A stretch of 64,000 bases of DNA from Streptomyces sp. NBC_01549 (lineage in GTDB: Bacteria > Actinomycetota > Actinomycetes > Streptomycetales > Streptomycetaceae): NCBI RefSeq assembly GCF_026339955.1, contig NZ_JAPEPW010000002.1:1116001-1180000 (forward strand). Reading direction: 5' to 3'. Made by a program: the position numbers and the translations under genes. The notes under the pieces are model-generated. The model saw only the letters and a program-made list of their open reading frames with translations, was not told where the DNA came from and did no database searches. Position 1 is the stretch's first letter, and each line of letters starts with the position of its first letter. Positions 51,701 through 58,034 of the stretch are shown here, piece by piece.

Positions 51701-54031
51701 GGCCTGACTGCGCAGGGCGACCACCGCGGCGGCGTCGCTCAGGCTGAGCGCGCCCGCGACGCAGGCCGCGGCGACCTCGCCCTGGCTGTGCCCGATCACG
51801 GCGTCCGGCCGTACGCCCCGGGCCCGCCACACCGCGGCCAGGGACACCATCACGGCGAACAGGACCGGCTGCACGACGTCCACGCGGTCCAGGGGCGGGG
51901 CGCCCGCGGTACCGCGCAGCACGGCGGCCACCGACCAGGTGGTGAAAGGGCGCAGGACGGCGTCGCAGCGGTCGAGTTCGTCCGCGAACACCGGGTCGCG
52001 GTCGAGCAGATCGCGGGCCATGCCGGTCCACTGGGAGCCCTGACCGGGGAAGACGAAGGCCAACTTGCCTGTGGGAATGACCTGTTGGGGTCCGACGACC
52101 GTATCGCTGCCGCTGTCGGTACCGATAGCGGTACCGCCGTCGGTGCCGCTGTCGGTTCGGCCCTCCGCGAGTGCGCGCAGGGCGGTCAGCAGGTCGTCGC
52201 GGTCGGCCGCCCGCACGACGGCCCGGTGCTCGAAGTGCGTGCGGTGGTGGGCCAGCGTCGCGGCCACACCGGGCAGCGGCGGCCGCGGCTGTTCGTCGAG
52301 CGCTTCGAGAAGGCGGGCGGCCTGGCCCCGGAGGGCGGGGAGGGTACGGGCGGACAGCGGGAAGAGGGCCGCGCCGGGGAACTCCGCCGGGGGCGTCCCG
52401 GTGGCCGGCCGTACCAGGTCCCGCGGCGCCTCCTCCAGCACCACGTGCGCGTTCGTACCGCTGATCCCGAACGCGCTCACCCCGGCCCGCCGCACCCGGT
52501 CGCCGCCCCGCGGCCATGCCCGGGCTCCGCTGTGCACCCGCAGGCCGCCGCCCGCCCAGTCGACGTGCTCGGTCGGGGTGCCGGCGTGCAGCGAGGCCGG
52601 GAGCAGTTCGTGGCCGAGGGCCAGAACCGTCTTGATGACGCCGCCGATGCCGGCCGCGGCCTGGGTGTGACCGATGTGGGACTTGAGGGAGCCGACGCCG
52701 AGCGGCCGGTCGGCCGGGCGCCCCGGCCCGAAGACGGCGGCGAGCGCCCGGCCCTCGATGGGGTCGCCGAGCCGGGTGCCCGTGCCGTGCGCCTCGACGT
52801 GGTCCAGGTCGTACGGGCGGAGTCCGGCCGCGTCGAGGGCGGCGCGCACCACCCGTTCCTGCGCCGGGCCGCTCGGGGCGCTCAGGCCCTGGCTGCGGCC
52901 GTCCTGGTTGATGGCCGACCCCTTGACGACGGCGAGGACCCGGTCGCCGTCACGGCGCGCGTCCGCGAGCCGCTTGAGCAGGACGAGACCACAGCCCTCG
53001 GCCCACACCACGCCGTCGGCGTCGGCGGAGAACGGGCTGCACCGCCCGGTCGGCGAGAGCCCGCGCAGCCGGCTGAACTCGACGTGTCCGCGCGGGGTGA
53101 CAAGGAGCGTCGCGCCGCCCGCCAGCGCGAGGTCGCACTCGCCGCCGGCCAGCGCCCGCGCGGCCAGGTGCAGGGCGACGAGCGAGGAGGAGCAGGCGGT
53201 GTCGACGGTGACCGCCGGGCCCTGGAGGCCGAGGGTGTAGGCGATGCGTCCGGAGGCCACGCTGGACGCCGAGCCGGTGCCCACGTGCCCGTCGAGTCGG
53301 CCGAGTGCGGCCGAGGCCAGATAGCCGCTGTCGTACAGCCCGATGTAGACGCCCGTGGAGCTGCCGTTCAGCGTGTCCGGGACGATCCCGGCGCGCTCGA
53401 TCGTCTCCCAGGCGGTCCTCAGCAGCAGCCGCTGCTGGGGGTCCATGGCCGCGGCCTCGCGCGGCGAGATCCCGAAGAACGGCGCGTCGAAGCGGTCGAT
53501 GTCGGACAGGAAGCCGCCGCGCAGGGTGTACGCCTTGCCGGGGGCCTCCGGATCGGGGTCGTAGAGGTCCTGAGTGTCCCAACGGCCCGCGGGAACCTCG
53601 GTGATGGCGTCCTCGCCCGCGGCGAGCAGCCGCCACAGCGCCTCGGGGTCGTCGGCGCCGCCGGGGTAGCGGCAGCCCATGGAGATGACGGCGATGTCCT
53701 CGTCGCCGCGTATCGGCGCGGCCGCCGGCACCGGCGCCGCCGCGCCGACGGGCCCTTCGCCGAGGACCACCGCGGCGAGCGCCGCGATGGTGGGGTGGTC
53801 GAAGACGAGGGACGGCTCCACGGGGCGGCCGATCCGGCCGGAGAGCTCCGCGGCCAGGGTCACCAACTGGCGTGATCCCAGGCCGAATTCGGCGATCGGC
53901 CGCTCGGGATCGACAGCCGACGGGGCGAGCCCGGCCGCCTCGGCGACGGCCGACGCCAGCCAGGCCCGCACGTCCTCGGAGGTCGTGACGGACATCTCGG
54001 GGAACTGCTTCGGGGACTCGCTCGCATGCAT
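39785..54031 (-). CDS. bimodular type I PKS with FAAL-type ACP, C-terminal condensation and FkbH domains
   Basis: 4748 residues. Order: ACP (Ser53, FGLGSRQ, FAAL-partner type); KS1 about 111-540 (Cys280); AT1 about 655-960 (Ser749, YASH at 849-852, methylmalonyl type); DH1 about 1010-1290 (His1052); ER remnant about 1504-1641; KR1 with Tyr1797 (VLAD); ACP (Ser1960); KS2 from about 2020 (Cys2194); AT2 about 2549-2850 (Ser2644, FASH at 2744-2747); DH2 (His2945, WLPG); KR2 (LDD, Tyr3565); ACP (Ser3725); condensation domain about 3790-4180 (HHAVSDL from 3923); FkbH about 4200-4745 (DGDETLWGG, Asp4414). No thioesterase. FAAL should prime it; release falls to the reductase protein. Residue positions were counted by hand. 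ATG 53995 is an alternative start. Confidence 0.95.
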   Translation of the reverse strand: MHASESPKQFPEMSVTTSEDVRAWLASAVAEAAGLAPSAVDPERPIAEFGLGSRQLVTLAAELSGRIGRPVEPSLVFDHPTIAALAAVVLGEGPVGAAAPVPAAAPIRGDEDIAVISMGCRYPGGADDPEALWRLLAAGEDAITEVPAGRWDTQDLYDPDPEAPGKAYTLRGGFLSDIDRFDAPFFGISPREAAAMDPQQRLLLRTAWETIERAGIVPDTLNGSSTGVYIGLYDSGYLASAALGRLDGHVGTGSASSVASGRIAYTLGLQGPAVTVDTACSSSLVALHLAARALAGGECDLALAGGATLLVTPRGHVEFSRLRGLSPTGRCSPFSADADGVVWAEGCGLVLLKRLADARRDGDRVLAVVKGSAINQDGRSQGLSAPSGPAQERVVRAALDAAGLRPYDLDHVEAHGTGTRLGDPIEGRALAAVFGPGRPADRPLGVGSLKSHIGHTQAAAGIGGVIKTVLALGHELLPASLHAGTPTEHVDWAGGGLRVHSGARAWPRGGDRVRRAGVSAFGISGTNAHVVLEEAPRDLVRPATGTPPAEFPGAALFPLSARTLPALRGQAARLLEALDEQPRPPLPGVAATLAHHRTHFEHRAVVRAADRDDLLTALRALAEGRTDSGTDGGTAIGTDSGSDTVVGPQQVIPTGKLAFVFPGQGSQWTGMARDLLDRDPVFADELDRCDAVLRPFTTWSVAAVLRGTAGAPPLDRVDVVQPVLFAVMVSLAAVWRARGVRPDAVIGHSQGEVAAACVAGALSLSDAAAVVALRSQALTGLSGTGTMAVVALPHTEVEDRLTDLDGRVSVAAVNSGRSTVITGDVEPLEALLADLDREQVFARRLDVDYASHSPRVEPVRATVLDELDGVTTCPTSVAWYSTVTGEPVTEELEADYWYTNLREPVRFAATVERMAADGYRWFVELGPHPSLVTALRTVAEDSGHENLVAVGSLRRDEDGPACLARAAAELHVHGRRIDWRRLVPDTAPADLPTYAWDPRRHWIEPESTTDAPGLFERAAHPLLGIQLQSPDETRWTFRGEWSRATADWLPDHAVFGRTVVSGTTLMELCRAALAVARPDDPADLTDLLLLSPLTLPGSGTVEVSVEVVTAGPVPEITVHSRPRAQEATGWTLHATASASAPVAPTADRPPAWPEAAEPAWTPGTYERLAELGLGYGPAFQGVRSAVATGDGELLARLSLPSTARDAADPYPLHPALLDAVLHVAAVFDTSDGRVLLPVAVGRCVLPPGGARDLTAAVRRTGGSDTDLTLDITLWDADGLPAGRLEGVRLRAADPADLNGASENARHLYEVVWTAVPEQPAEAPGTEWAVVGDPSDPEVAGALRGLAAAGIHVRSGTGDADVSGTGGADVLVRFWPRTATDAEPAAAAQELAATALAELRALIALPRDEAPARTVWVTRGAVGAVDEDTVPGLAQSVLWGLARSARAEHPDLGLTLLDLDDSDPADALLAATAYAEEPELAFRTGALLAPRLVRARDRDALRIPAGDRYELTGLPANPTLRVVEPQEVPASGQVRIRVHAAALPGAPGDATPRAGVLTEAGADVEGLVPGLRVAVLSDTPIGSELIADAGGVEVLADDQPFTTAAAGPDRPHHQVLPVTAAHEATRRRHASGVPVVLDLAGGRPALVPIDGTVLITGGLGAVGRHIARLLAEHGVPRLLLTSRRGSDDPRAAEVTAELTALGAEVEVASCDIADATAVADLLGRIGEESPLRGVVHCAGVLADGVVAELTPERLAQVLRPKVDGAAHLHRLTADARLDLFLLVSSAAGVVGNAGQANYAAANVYLDQLAHHRRALGLPGTSLSFGAWAGEGLAAAHADLERMARLGHRALTPEQGRELVELALRRGAPHLVAWALDLPRLRDSAAATGDATAAVWRSLLPAPRTGRGDGEALADRLARLPEAERAERVLALVREEVARALGLRCAESVRPDQPLRELGMDSVTAVELRNRIGARIGAGLPATLLFDHPTAARLTAYLLSTALAAGGRTMPAARPTRATTTASDEPVALVAMACRLPGGVSDPEGLWNLVAEGRDVVGPFPAGRWDVAALYDPDPDAIGKSYAREGGFLNDHDLESFDAGFFGITPKEAAAMDPQQRLLMETAWEALERAGIVPAELAGSTTGVYVGMFGSDYLAGSRLDQLDGYVGTGSALSVASGRLAYALGLNGPALTVDTACSSSLVALHLAAQALRSGECDLALAGGVTVMVTPGTFVEFSRLRGLSPTGRCRSFSDDADGAIWAEGAGMVVLKRLSDARRDGDEVLAVLRGTAVNQDGRSQGLSAPNGPAQEQVIRRALELSGLEPADLDYVEAHGTGTTLGDPIEANALAEVFGDSRPQGRPLYLGSLKSNIGHTQAASGVIGLVKVVQSLRHRTLPRTLHADTPSRHVDWEHSGLRLVRDTAAWPSSPGRTRRAGVSAFGISGTNAHVIVEEAPPVERADPTGEVAPEDRLFVLSGRSEAAVRGQAARLAHYVTGESAADIALPDVAHTLARHRSHFERRAAVVAGDRDGLLARLGALASGRAPLTAPREDRTGKVAFVFAGHGGQWPGMGLELMAGSEAFREELVRVDDAVRRRVGWSVLNVLRAPEEFAPFGRTEFLQPVLFAVNASLAAAWRALGIAPDAVVGHSLGEIAAAYSAGALTLDEAVTVVTGRGQAVVPLVGEGGMLSLELPPAHVEELLTPFPGRLFVAAVNSARSTAVSGESDALAELRQRLDEQGIAARPLSTPFASHTPLMDPLRAQLLDRFSGVRGVRAPTPLYSAVLAEPVSGDRLDADHWYANLREPVRFADTIRRMLDDGYRYFVELSPHPSLTSSIEAVAAEAGIDAVAVGSLRRQRDGRDVLLRGLGELYTAGHTPDWPALFPRGRRVDLPTYAFARERHWLAPARAGASAGGSPLLDTHLEASDESDRHLFQADIDLDDSRFAYLTDHRVTGEVWLPGAAFLDMALEAASELGDGGEVRLADVRFVQPLSLDANRPVRLQLVLRPAEGGFRDFTIASTPAGGPGASWERHVSGRVAVTTEPAADDDERLATVRERCDEQVDLPAVYTGLAALGIEYGPAFRGLEEGHRADAAALGRLTRTPAAGHLLHPAVLDAAFHAAALPGGAPEDRAFVPAAVGRLRFTGRRTAPVWVTCRLRSVDGDTASVDLRLWDEDEQLVLEASEFELAALSPLDGALFETRWQPRPAAQQPPADGSWLILADDTGVAAELRERLGSAEPSVIARRGESFATEGPGRYVLDPADPRHLARLLDEAFPDGPPERVVQLSALDAPAITDADAAEEAARLCCLSTLHLVRALADRPRGRAPRLFVVARGSQAAGDSARVTHPQQALAWGFGLAVAQEYPELSTTLIDLPPADGVDALWTQLRHADDERLVALGESGRLVPRLARTRPDDGGNGEVTPDGMYLITGGLGGLGRVVAERLVRRGARRLALISRGEPDAHTTSWIKGLEELGVTVCLARADVADREALTAALDAVRRAAGPIAGVVHAAGVLDDATVANLTDERVLRVLAPKVLGTTLLTELIPEAGTLVLFASAAGLLGSAGQSPYAAANAFLDAWAHHLAHADRRALSLDWGAWAGVGMVAESSTRAAGTSRSGLIALSPQDGGELFERVLTTSRRQLAPIALDWETLALDPDAARTRPILGDLITVPTGGEDADDLVARVFAATTDQDRAERLEAYVRARVGQVSEGTTDLSATTALKELGLDSLMLVRLRNTFARELGAELPAATVFAASDIRGLARALGEVLPERDTVAQAVERRPEATVEVPESEPRPVTRDVVRLLRSAQPGMPDGAHAVGLAVRLTTPTTREALTDILTRLAGRHAALRTAIVSGAGGGSGRQLRVDREPARPLLRWTDVAAEGEPDAADRLRRLLEPRFDLENPPLWRFELLDAGARGQVLAFGAHHAVSDLQSLLLVAGELDAELSGTPLGDAVTNRDIDLLIEAQQTDDTPDEDAAAWREAFRGSARLDLTLARPRPATHSYRAGTVSVTIPDGLMQRVSAAASGLAITPAAFCLGTLTVLLARMRQKERFVLAVPVDTRIHVDAYDAVGFFGVPVPFPAEVGAGERIEQILRRTDGRLHRVLAKGTMFSDVLATLAKEGLHRANAPLVEVYFNYVRSSAGRLAHLEVLPAGTGYSDLDLMVTMTPDAGRIRLDHNLDILDATTSLELGEEFLRLLAEAAEDPTVAVEVTPASTEDTRPSSRGSLALAATFALGDLALLCEAAVEEGARDGGLTVAEAPYHQVLAGLRDPSGVFADPTAAVGVVLLRAADLERFGPVDDALLAELRTAYPAALRALSERTRKPLIVGFPPSAHAQDRFARWEREIADEVAEVPGIAVLRPDDWTRCHAVEERFDERTERIAHLPFTPRFQAAVALCLADVVRAVRRPVPKVIAVDGDETLWGGVAGEIGPEAVDLTGPRALLARRLLQWRAAGVLLALVSNNDEDTVRAVLDRPDSLLKAEHFSVLSATWGPKSGRLAEAARELGLGPDSFLFLDDNPVEIAGVRSALPEVLSVTCPPSSVLRDFLGRLWPLVPAAATAEDALRARFYEQERDRDAVRAQAGFEEFLARLELEVDIRALSEADVERAEQLVRRTNQFTLRARSADGADLARWRERGEVWTAAARDRFGDYGQIGLLALRADGDQLDVPAWLMSCRALGRGVEERLLRWLANRAEELGCAKVRLTAERTPRNVPARRLLAALGGGDQDDERLETVVTPEHLRAFRSWRRG

Positions 54032-54207
54032 CGGGGAAAGGTGTCCTCGTGAACTCGGATTCAGACGGATTCCGTACGACGGGTACGGCGACCGGTGGGC
54101 GGCGGAGGCACCGGCGCGCGACTGAGGAACCCCTGGTGTACGGCCGGTACGACCGGGGTGCCCGTCGGCGCGGGTGCCGCGCCGACGGCGGGGTGACCTC
54201 GTCTACC

Positions 54208-55923
54208 TCATCTCGCGGCGGGCGCGCCGACCACCGCGAGGGCGTCGGCGAGGTACGCCGCCCGGGAGGCGTGGCGCTGGATCTTCCCGCTGGACGTCTT
54301 CGGGATGGTGCCGGGGTGGACTAGCACGACGTCACGCACCGCGAGGTCGTGGGCCTCGCCGATCGCGCTGCGGATCACCTCGGTGATCCGCTCGGAGTCG
54401 GCCGCCGCGTCCGGGGCCGTCTCGGCGACGATGACGGGCTGTTCGCCCTCGGCACCGCCGTCCACGGAGAACGCGGCGGTGCAGCCCGGCCGGAGCGCGC
54501 CGTGGGACATCTCGGCGGACAGCTCCAGGTCCTGCGGGTAGTGGTTGCGTCCGTCGATGACCATCAGGTCCTTGAGGCGGCCGGTGACGAACAGTTCGCC
54601 CTCGCGCAGGAATCCGAGGTCTCCGGTTCGCAGGAAACGGTCCGTACGGTCTTTCAGCGTGGCCCGGAAGGTCTCGCGGGTGGCGAGGGTGTTGCGCCAG
54701 TAGCCCTTGGCGACGCTCGCGCCGCTCACCCAGATCTCGCCGACCTCTCCTTCGGGCAGCTCCTCCCGCCGCTCGGCGTCGGCGATCACCACGGTCGTAC
54801 CGGGGATCGGCCGCCCGGAGCCGACGGCGGCCGCGCCCGCGTGCGGACTTGACCCGGGGGCCGCGGCGAGGGTGGGCGGGGTGTCGGCCGAGCCGCCGGT
54901 GACGATGAGCGTGGCTTCGGCGAGGCCGTAGCACGGATACAGGGCTTCATGCCGGAAGCCGGCCGGGCCGAAGGTCTCGGTGAAGCGCCGCAGGGTGGCG
55001 GCCCGTACCGGTTCGGCGCCGTTGAAGGCGACCTTCCACCGGGCGAGGTCGAGTCCGTCGAGGAGTTCGGGGGTGGCGTGCTTGAGGCACAGCTCGTAGG
55101 CGAAGTTGGGGCCGCCGCTGGTGTGCGGGCGGTAGCGGCTGAGGGCGGTCAGCCAGCGCGCGGGCCGCTGGAGGAAGTGCAGGGGTGAGAAGAGCGTGGC
55201 GGTGGCGCCGAGGTGGACGGTGTTCAGGACCGGGCCGATGAGGCCCATGTCGTGGTACACGGGCAGCCAGCTGACGAACAGTTCGTGGTCGTACTCCGCG
55301 AGCGTGTCCGGGGTGTGGCCCATCCGCTCGGTGATCGCCCGCTGGTTGTCCAGCAGGTTCCCGTGCGTCACCATCACGCCGCGCGGGGCGGAGGTGGAGC
55401 CGGAGGTGTACTGGAGGAAGGCGACCGAGTCGTCGGTGAGGTCGGGTTCACGCCAGGAGTCGGCCGCCTCGTCGGGTATGTCCTCGGTGGCGACGCAGGC
55501 GATCGCGTCCAGTTCGGGCAGGTGCTCCCCCTGGGCGGCCAGGGTGGCGAGCACCTCACGGCCGCCCAGGATCACCTTGGCGTCCGCGTCGGCGATCAGG
55601 CGCTTCATGCGGGTCAGAGCACGGTGGTTCTGCGACCGCCCCTGCGGGGGAACGCCCGGCACGGCGACGACCCCGGCCGAAAGACAGCCCAGGTAGCCGG
55701 AGATGAACTCCAGGCCGGGCGGGTACAGCAGCAGTGCGCGGGATCCGGCCAGACCGCGTTCCTGCAGCCAGGCGGCGACGGCTCGGGACCGACGGGCCAG
55801 ACGCCCGTACGAGATGTCCTGGATCTCTCCGTCGCAGTCGCCCGTGACGAGGTAGCGGTATGCCGTCCGCTCCGGCTGTTGCGAGGCATGCGTGGTCAGT
55901 AAGTCGACCAGGGAACGAGCCAT
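54208..55923 (-). CDS. fatty-acyl-AMP ligase (FAAL) priming the PKS
   Basis: 571 residues of the FAAL class. Motifs: YTSGSTSAPRGVMVTHGN (P-loop, about 172-190), FVSWLPVYHDMGLIGP (FAAL-typical), SGGPNFAYELC, YGLAEATLIVTGG, FLRTGDLGFLREGELFVTGR, and a C-terminal GTIPKTSSGKIQRH with the adenylation lysine. FAALs make acyl-AMP and hand the fatty acid to an ACP without free CoA. The partner is the N-terminal GLGS ACP of the PKS encoded 176 bp downstream. Chain length cannot be read. It is the first gene of the leftward biosynthetic operon. Confidence 0.94.
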   Translation of the reverse strand: MARSLVDLLTTHASQQPERTAYRYLVTGDCDGEIQDISYGRLARRSRAVAAWLQERGLAGSRALLLYPPGLEFISGYLGCLSAGVVAVPGVPPQGRSQNHRALTRMKRLIADADAKVILGGREVLATLAAQGEHLPELDAIACVATEDIPDEAADSWREPDLTDDSVAFLQYTSGSTSAPRGVMVTHGNLLDNQRAITERMGHTPDTLAEYDHELFVSWLPVYHDMGLIGPVLNTVHLGATATLFSPLHFLQRPARWLTALSRYRPHTSGGPNFAYELCLKHATPELLDGLDLARWKVAFNGAEPVRAATLRRFTETFGPAGFRHEALYPCYGLAEATLIVTGGSADTPPTLAAAPGSSPHAGAAAVGSGRPIPGTTVVIADAERREELPEGEVGEIWVSGASVAKGYWRNTLATRETFRATLKDRTDRFLRTGDLGFLREGELFVTGRLKDLMVIDGRNHYPQDLELSAEMSHGALRPGCTAAFSVDGGAEGEQPVIVAETAPDAAADSERITEVIRSAIGEAHDLAVRDVVLVHPGTIPKTSSGKIQRHASRAAYLADALAVVGAPAAR

Positions 55924-56099
55924 ATGAGGAGTCTCACCTGTTCGAATGAGTGAGCGAGAAAACTGGAGTTCAAAGGCCGCGGGGTGCGTATGCGCAGGCG
56001 CCGTGGCCGCCCGGCCCCCTTGCCGGACAGTCCGTCTCGACCAACCCGCCCGAGGAGCAGCGGCGATGCATACGCCGGCCCCTCGTGACCCTCGTTCGG

Positions 56100-56129
56100 C
56101 TTGCTACCAACGAGTAACACGATAGCAAG
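56100..56129. promoter_or_regulatory. perfect inverted repeat CTTGCTA-N16-TAGCAAG upstream of FAAL
   Basis: Two 7-bp arms, 56100-56106 and 56123-56129, lie 177 bp upstream of the FAAL start in an unusually AT-rich stretch (56100-56180). Read toward FAAL the arms coincide with possible -35 (TTGCTA) and -10 (TAGCAA) hexamers at 16-bp spacing. It is a candidate operator or promoter of the PKS operon. The rest of 55924-56200 shows nothing. Confidence 0.45.
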
Positions 56130-56200
56130 TCTTGTCGGCCAGATGGATGTAACCGCGGGTATTCAATAAGTAACTGGCCAATCGGCCGTCCTGCACGCCT

Positions 56201-57031
56201 TCATGACGGGCCGGGAGTCGCGGGGTGTTCGAGGTGCGCGACGAAGGCGGCGAGGTCGGCGACCACGCGGTCGGGCTGCTCCCAGTGGATGTCGTGCCCG
56301 GCGCCCTCGTAGGCGATCAGGCGTGAACCGTGGATGGCGTCCAGGATGGTCTGCTGGTCGTCGCCGGGCAGCAGGTCGTCCTGGTCACCCCAGATGACGA
56401 GGGTGGGCACCAGGATGCCCGCGAGGGTCGCGCGCAGATCGGTGTCGAGCAGTCCGCGCAGGGTCTCCTGCCAGACGTACGCGGGGACCTTGAGGTTTTC
56501 TTCGATCATCGTCTCGACGAGGCCCCTGGCGACGGGCCGGTCCACCGCGCCGGAGACGAACTCCTCTACGAACTCCCGGGGTACGGGGTCGGAGAGCCCC
56601 TCGACGGCCTCCCGCATCCCGGTCACCGCCGGCTTGTCCTCGAGCGTGCCGGGTACGCCGATCAGCACCAGCCCCGAGATCCGGTCGGGGTGGCTGCCCG
56701 CGACCATCCGGGCGGCCACGCCGCCGCTCGAGGACGCGACGAGCACGGCGCGGTCGATGGCGACGGCGTCCAGGAAGGCGACGAGGTCGGCGGCGTAGTC
56801 CTCGGGCGTGTAGCCCTCGGGAGGGCGGTCGGCGTCGCCATGGCCGCGCTGGGTGGGCGCGTAACCGCGCAGGGCGGCCGGAAGGCGCCTGAGGAGGGGC
56901 TCGAAGGCCCACCAGGAGTCACCGAGCCCGTGCACGAAGACGACCGGTGTGCCACTGGGGTAGCCGGCCTCGGCGTAGGGCAGCGTGAGTCCTTCCCGCA
57001 CCTCGGCGGACTTCAGGGAGATCACGGTCAC
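56201..57031 (-). CDS. alpha/beta-fold hydrolase
   Basis: 276 residues. Motifs: TPVVFVHGLGDSWWAFEP (oxyanion loop), QRGHGDADRP, nucleophile elbow VASSSGGVAARM, an Asp in LVIWGDQDDLLPGD, and catalytic His in YEGAGHDIHWEQP. The SSSGG elbow is typical of haloalkane dehalogenase/epoxide-hydrolase-like and C-C hydrolase relatives; substrate unknown. It is upstream of the FAAL gene on the same strand, with the AT-rich promoter region between, so it is probably a separate unit. Confidence 0.87.
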   Translation of the reverse strand: MTVISLKSAEVREGLTLPYAEAGYPSGTPVVFVHGLGDSWWAFEPLLRRLPAALRGYAPTQRGHGDADRPPEGYTPEDYAADLVAFLDAVAIDRAVLVASSSGGVAARMVAGSHPDRISGLVLIGVPGTLEDKPAVTGMREAVEGLSDPVPREFVEEFVSGAVDRPVARGLVETMIEENLKVPAYVWQETLRGLLDTDLRATLAGILVPTLVIWGDQDDLLPGDDQQTILDAIHGSRLIAYEGAGHDIHWEQPDRVVADLAAFVAHLEHPATPGPS

Positions 57032-57133
57032 GACACCCTGCCTCCTTCACTCCGCCGCCCGGTCGGGGAACCAGGAGCGGAGAGCGAGCGGCGATCACTT
57101 CCGACAGTACCGACGAGCGGCGGGGCCCGCGCC

Positions 57134-57949
57134 TCAGGACGCCCGGACGAAGCGGGTGAGGGCGGCGACGTACCGCCGCGGATGGGTGACGTGGGGAATG
57201 TGTCCCGCCCCTTCGACGGTCTGCCGTCGCGCCCGTGGCAGGGCCGCGGCCAGCCGGTCGAGGATCGTCGCCAACCACACCGGGCTCTGGGTGCCTCCGC
57301 TGAGCAGTACCGGTGCGGCGCACCGGGCGAGGGCGTCGGTATCGATCTGCGCCCAGTCGGGGTCGGACTGTTCGTCCAGCCAGGTGGGCGCGTTGTGCAC
57401 GAACGTCTCGCGCACGGCGGCGGGCAGCCGGTCCCAGGTGCCGGGTCCCATGGCGACCTCCTCCACGAACTGCCGTGCGCCCTGCCGGTGCTCGCCCTTG
57501 CGGAGATGGGCGAGCACGGCGTCCATCGAGGCTTGCGTCGGGCGCAGTTGTCCCAGCTCGTCCGGGTCGTCGACCACGATCGCGACGAGCGGGGGCTCGT
57601 GGACCATGATGCTGCGGAACAACTCCGGCCGGCGCGCCGCAAGCCCCATTGCGATCGACCCGCCGAAGGAACTGCCCGCCACGTGCGCGGGCGCGGGTCC
57701 GAGCCGCTCGATCAGGGCCTCGAGGCCGTCCTCGTCCTGTCGGCGGGTGCCCGGGCCCGGCCCCGCTTCGCTCTTCCCGTGACCACGGCGGTCATAGGTG
57801 ACCACCCGGAACGACGCACGGAGGTCGGCCTCGATCGCGGGCTGCCACGAGGTGTGGTCGCTCCACGAACCGTGGACGAGGACGAGCGGGTCGCCCTCTC
57901 CGACGACCTGGTGGTAGAGGTCCAGGTCGCCTGTACGCAGCAGGGGCAT
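57134..57949 (-). CDS. alpha/beta-fold hydrolase
   Basis: 271 residues from the ATG at 57949. Motifs: DPLVLVHGSWSDHTSWQ (oxyanion), YDRRGHGKSE, elbow VAGSSFGGSIAMGLA, and catalytic His in VEGAGHIPHVTHPRRY. The segment LLSGGTQSPVW replaces the common 'GExD' acid region, so the acid residue is unclear. It is similar in layout to the hydrolase at 56201 and may be an old paralogue. It is upstream of that gene by 102 bp and downstream of the two-component genes, on the same strand. Confidence 0.85.
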   Translation of the reverse strand: MPLLRTGDLDLYHQVVGEGDPLVLVHGSWSDHTSWQPAIEADLRASFRVVTYDRRGHGKSEAGPGPGTRRQDEDGLEALIERLGPAPAHVAGSSFGGSIAMGLAARRPELFRSIMVHEPPLVAIVVDDPDELGQLRPTQASMDAVLAHLRKGEHRQGARQFVEEVAMGPGTWDRLPAAVRETFVHNAPTWLDEQSDPDWAQIDTDALARCAAPVLLSGGTQSPVWLATILDRLAAALPRARRQTVEGAGHIPHVTHPRRYVAALTRFVRAS

Positions 57950-58034
57950 GCGTGACTCCTGTGGGTGGAGGCGGGGCGGGAGCGGCCCGCCGTGAGCATG
58001 CCTTCAGTGTGCTCCGCAGGCACCGGTCGCGATG

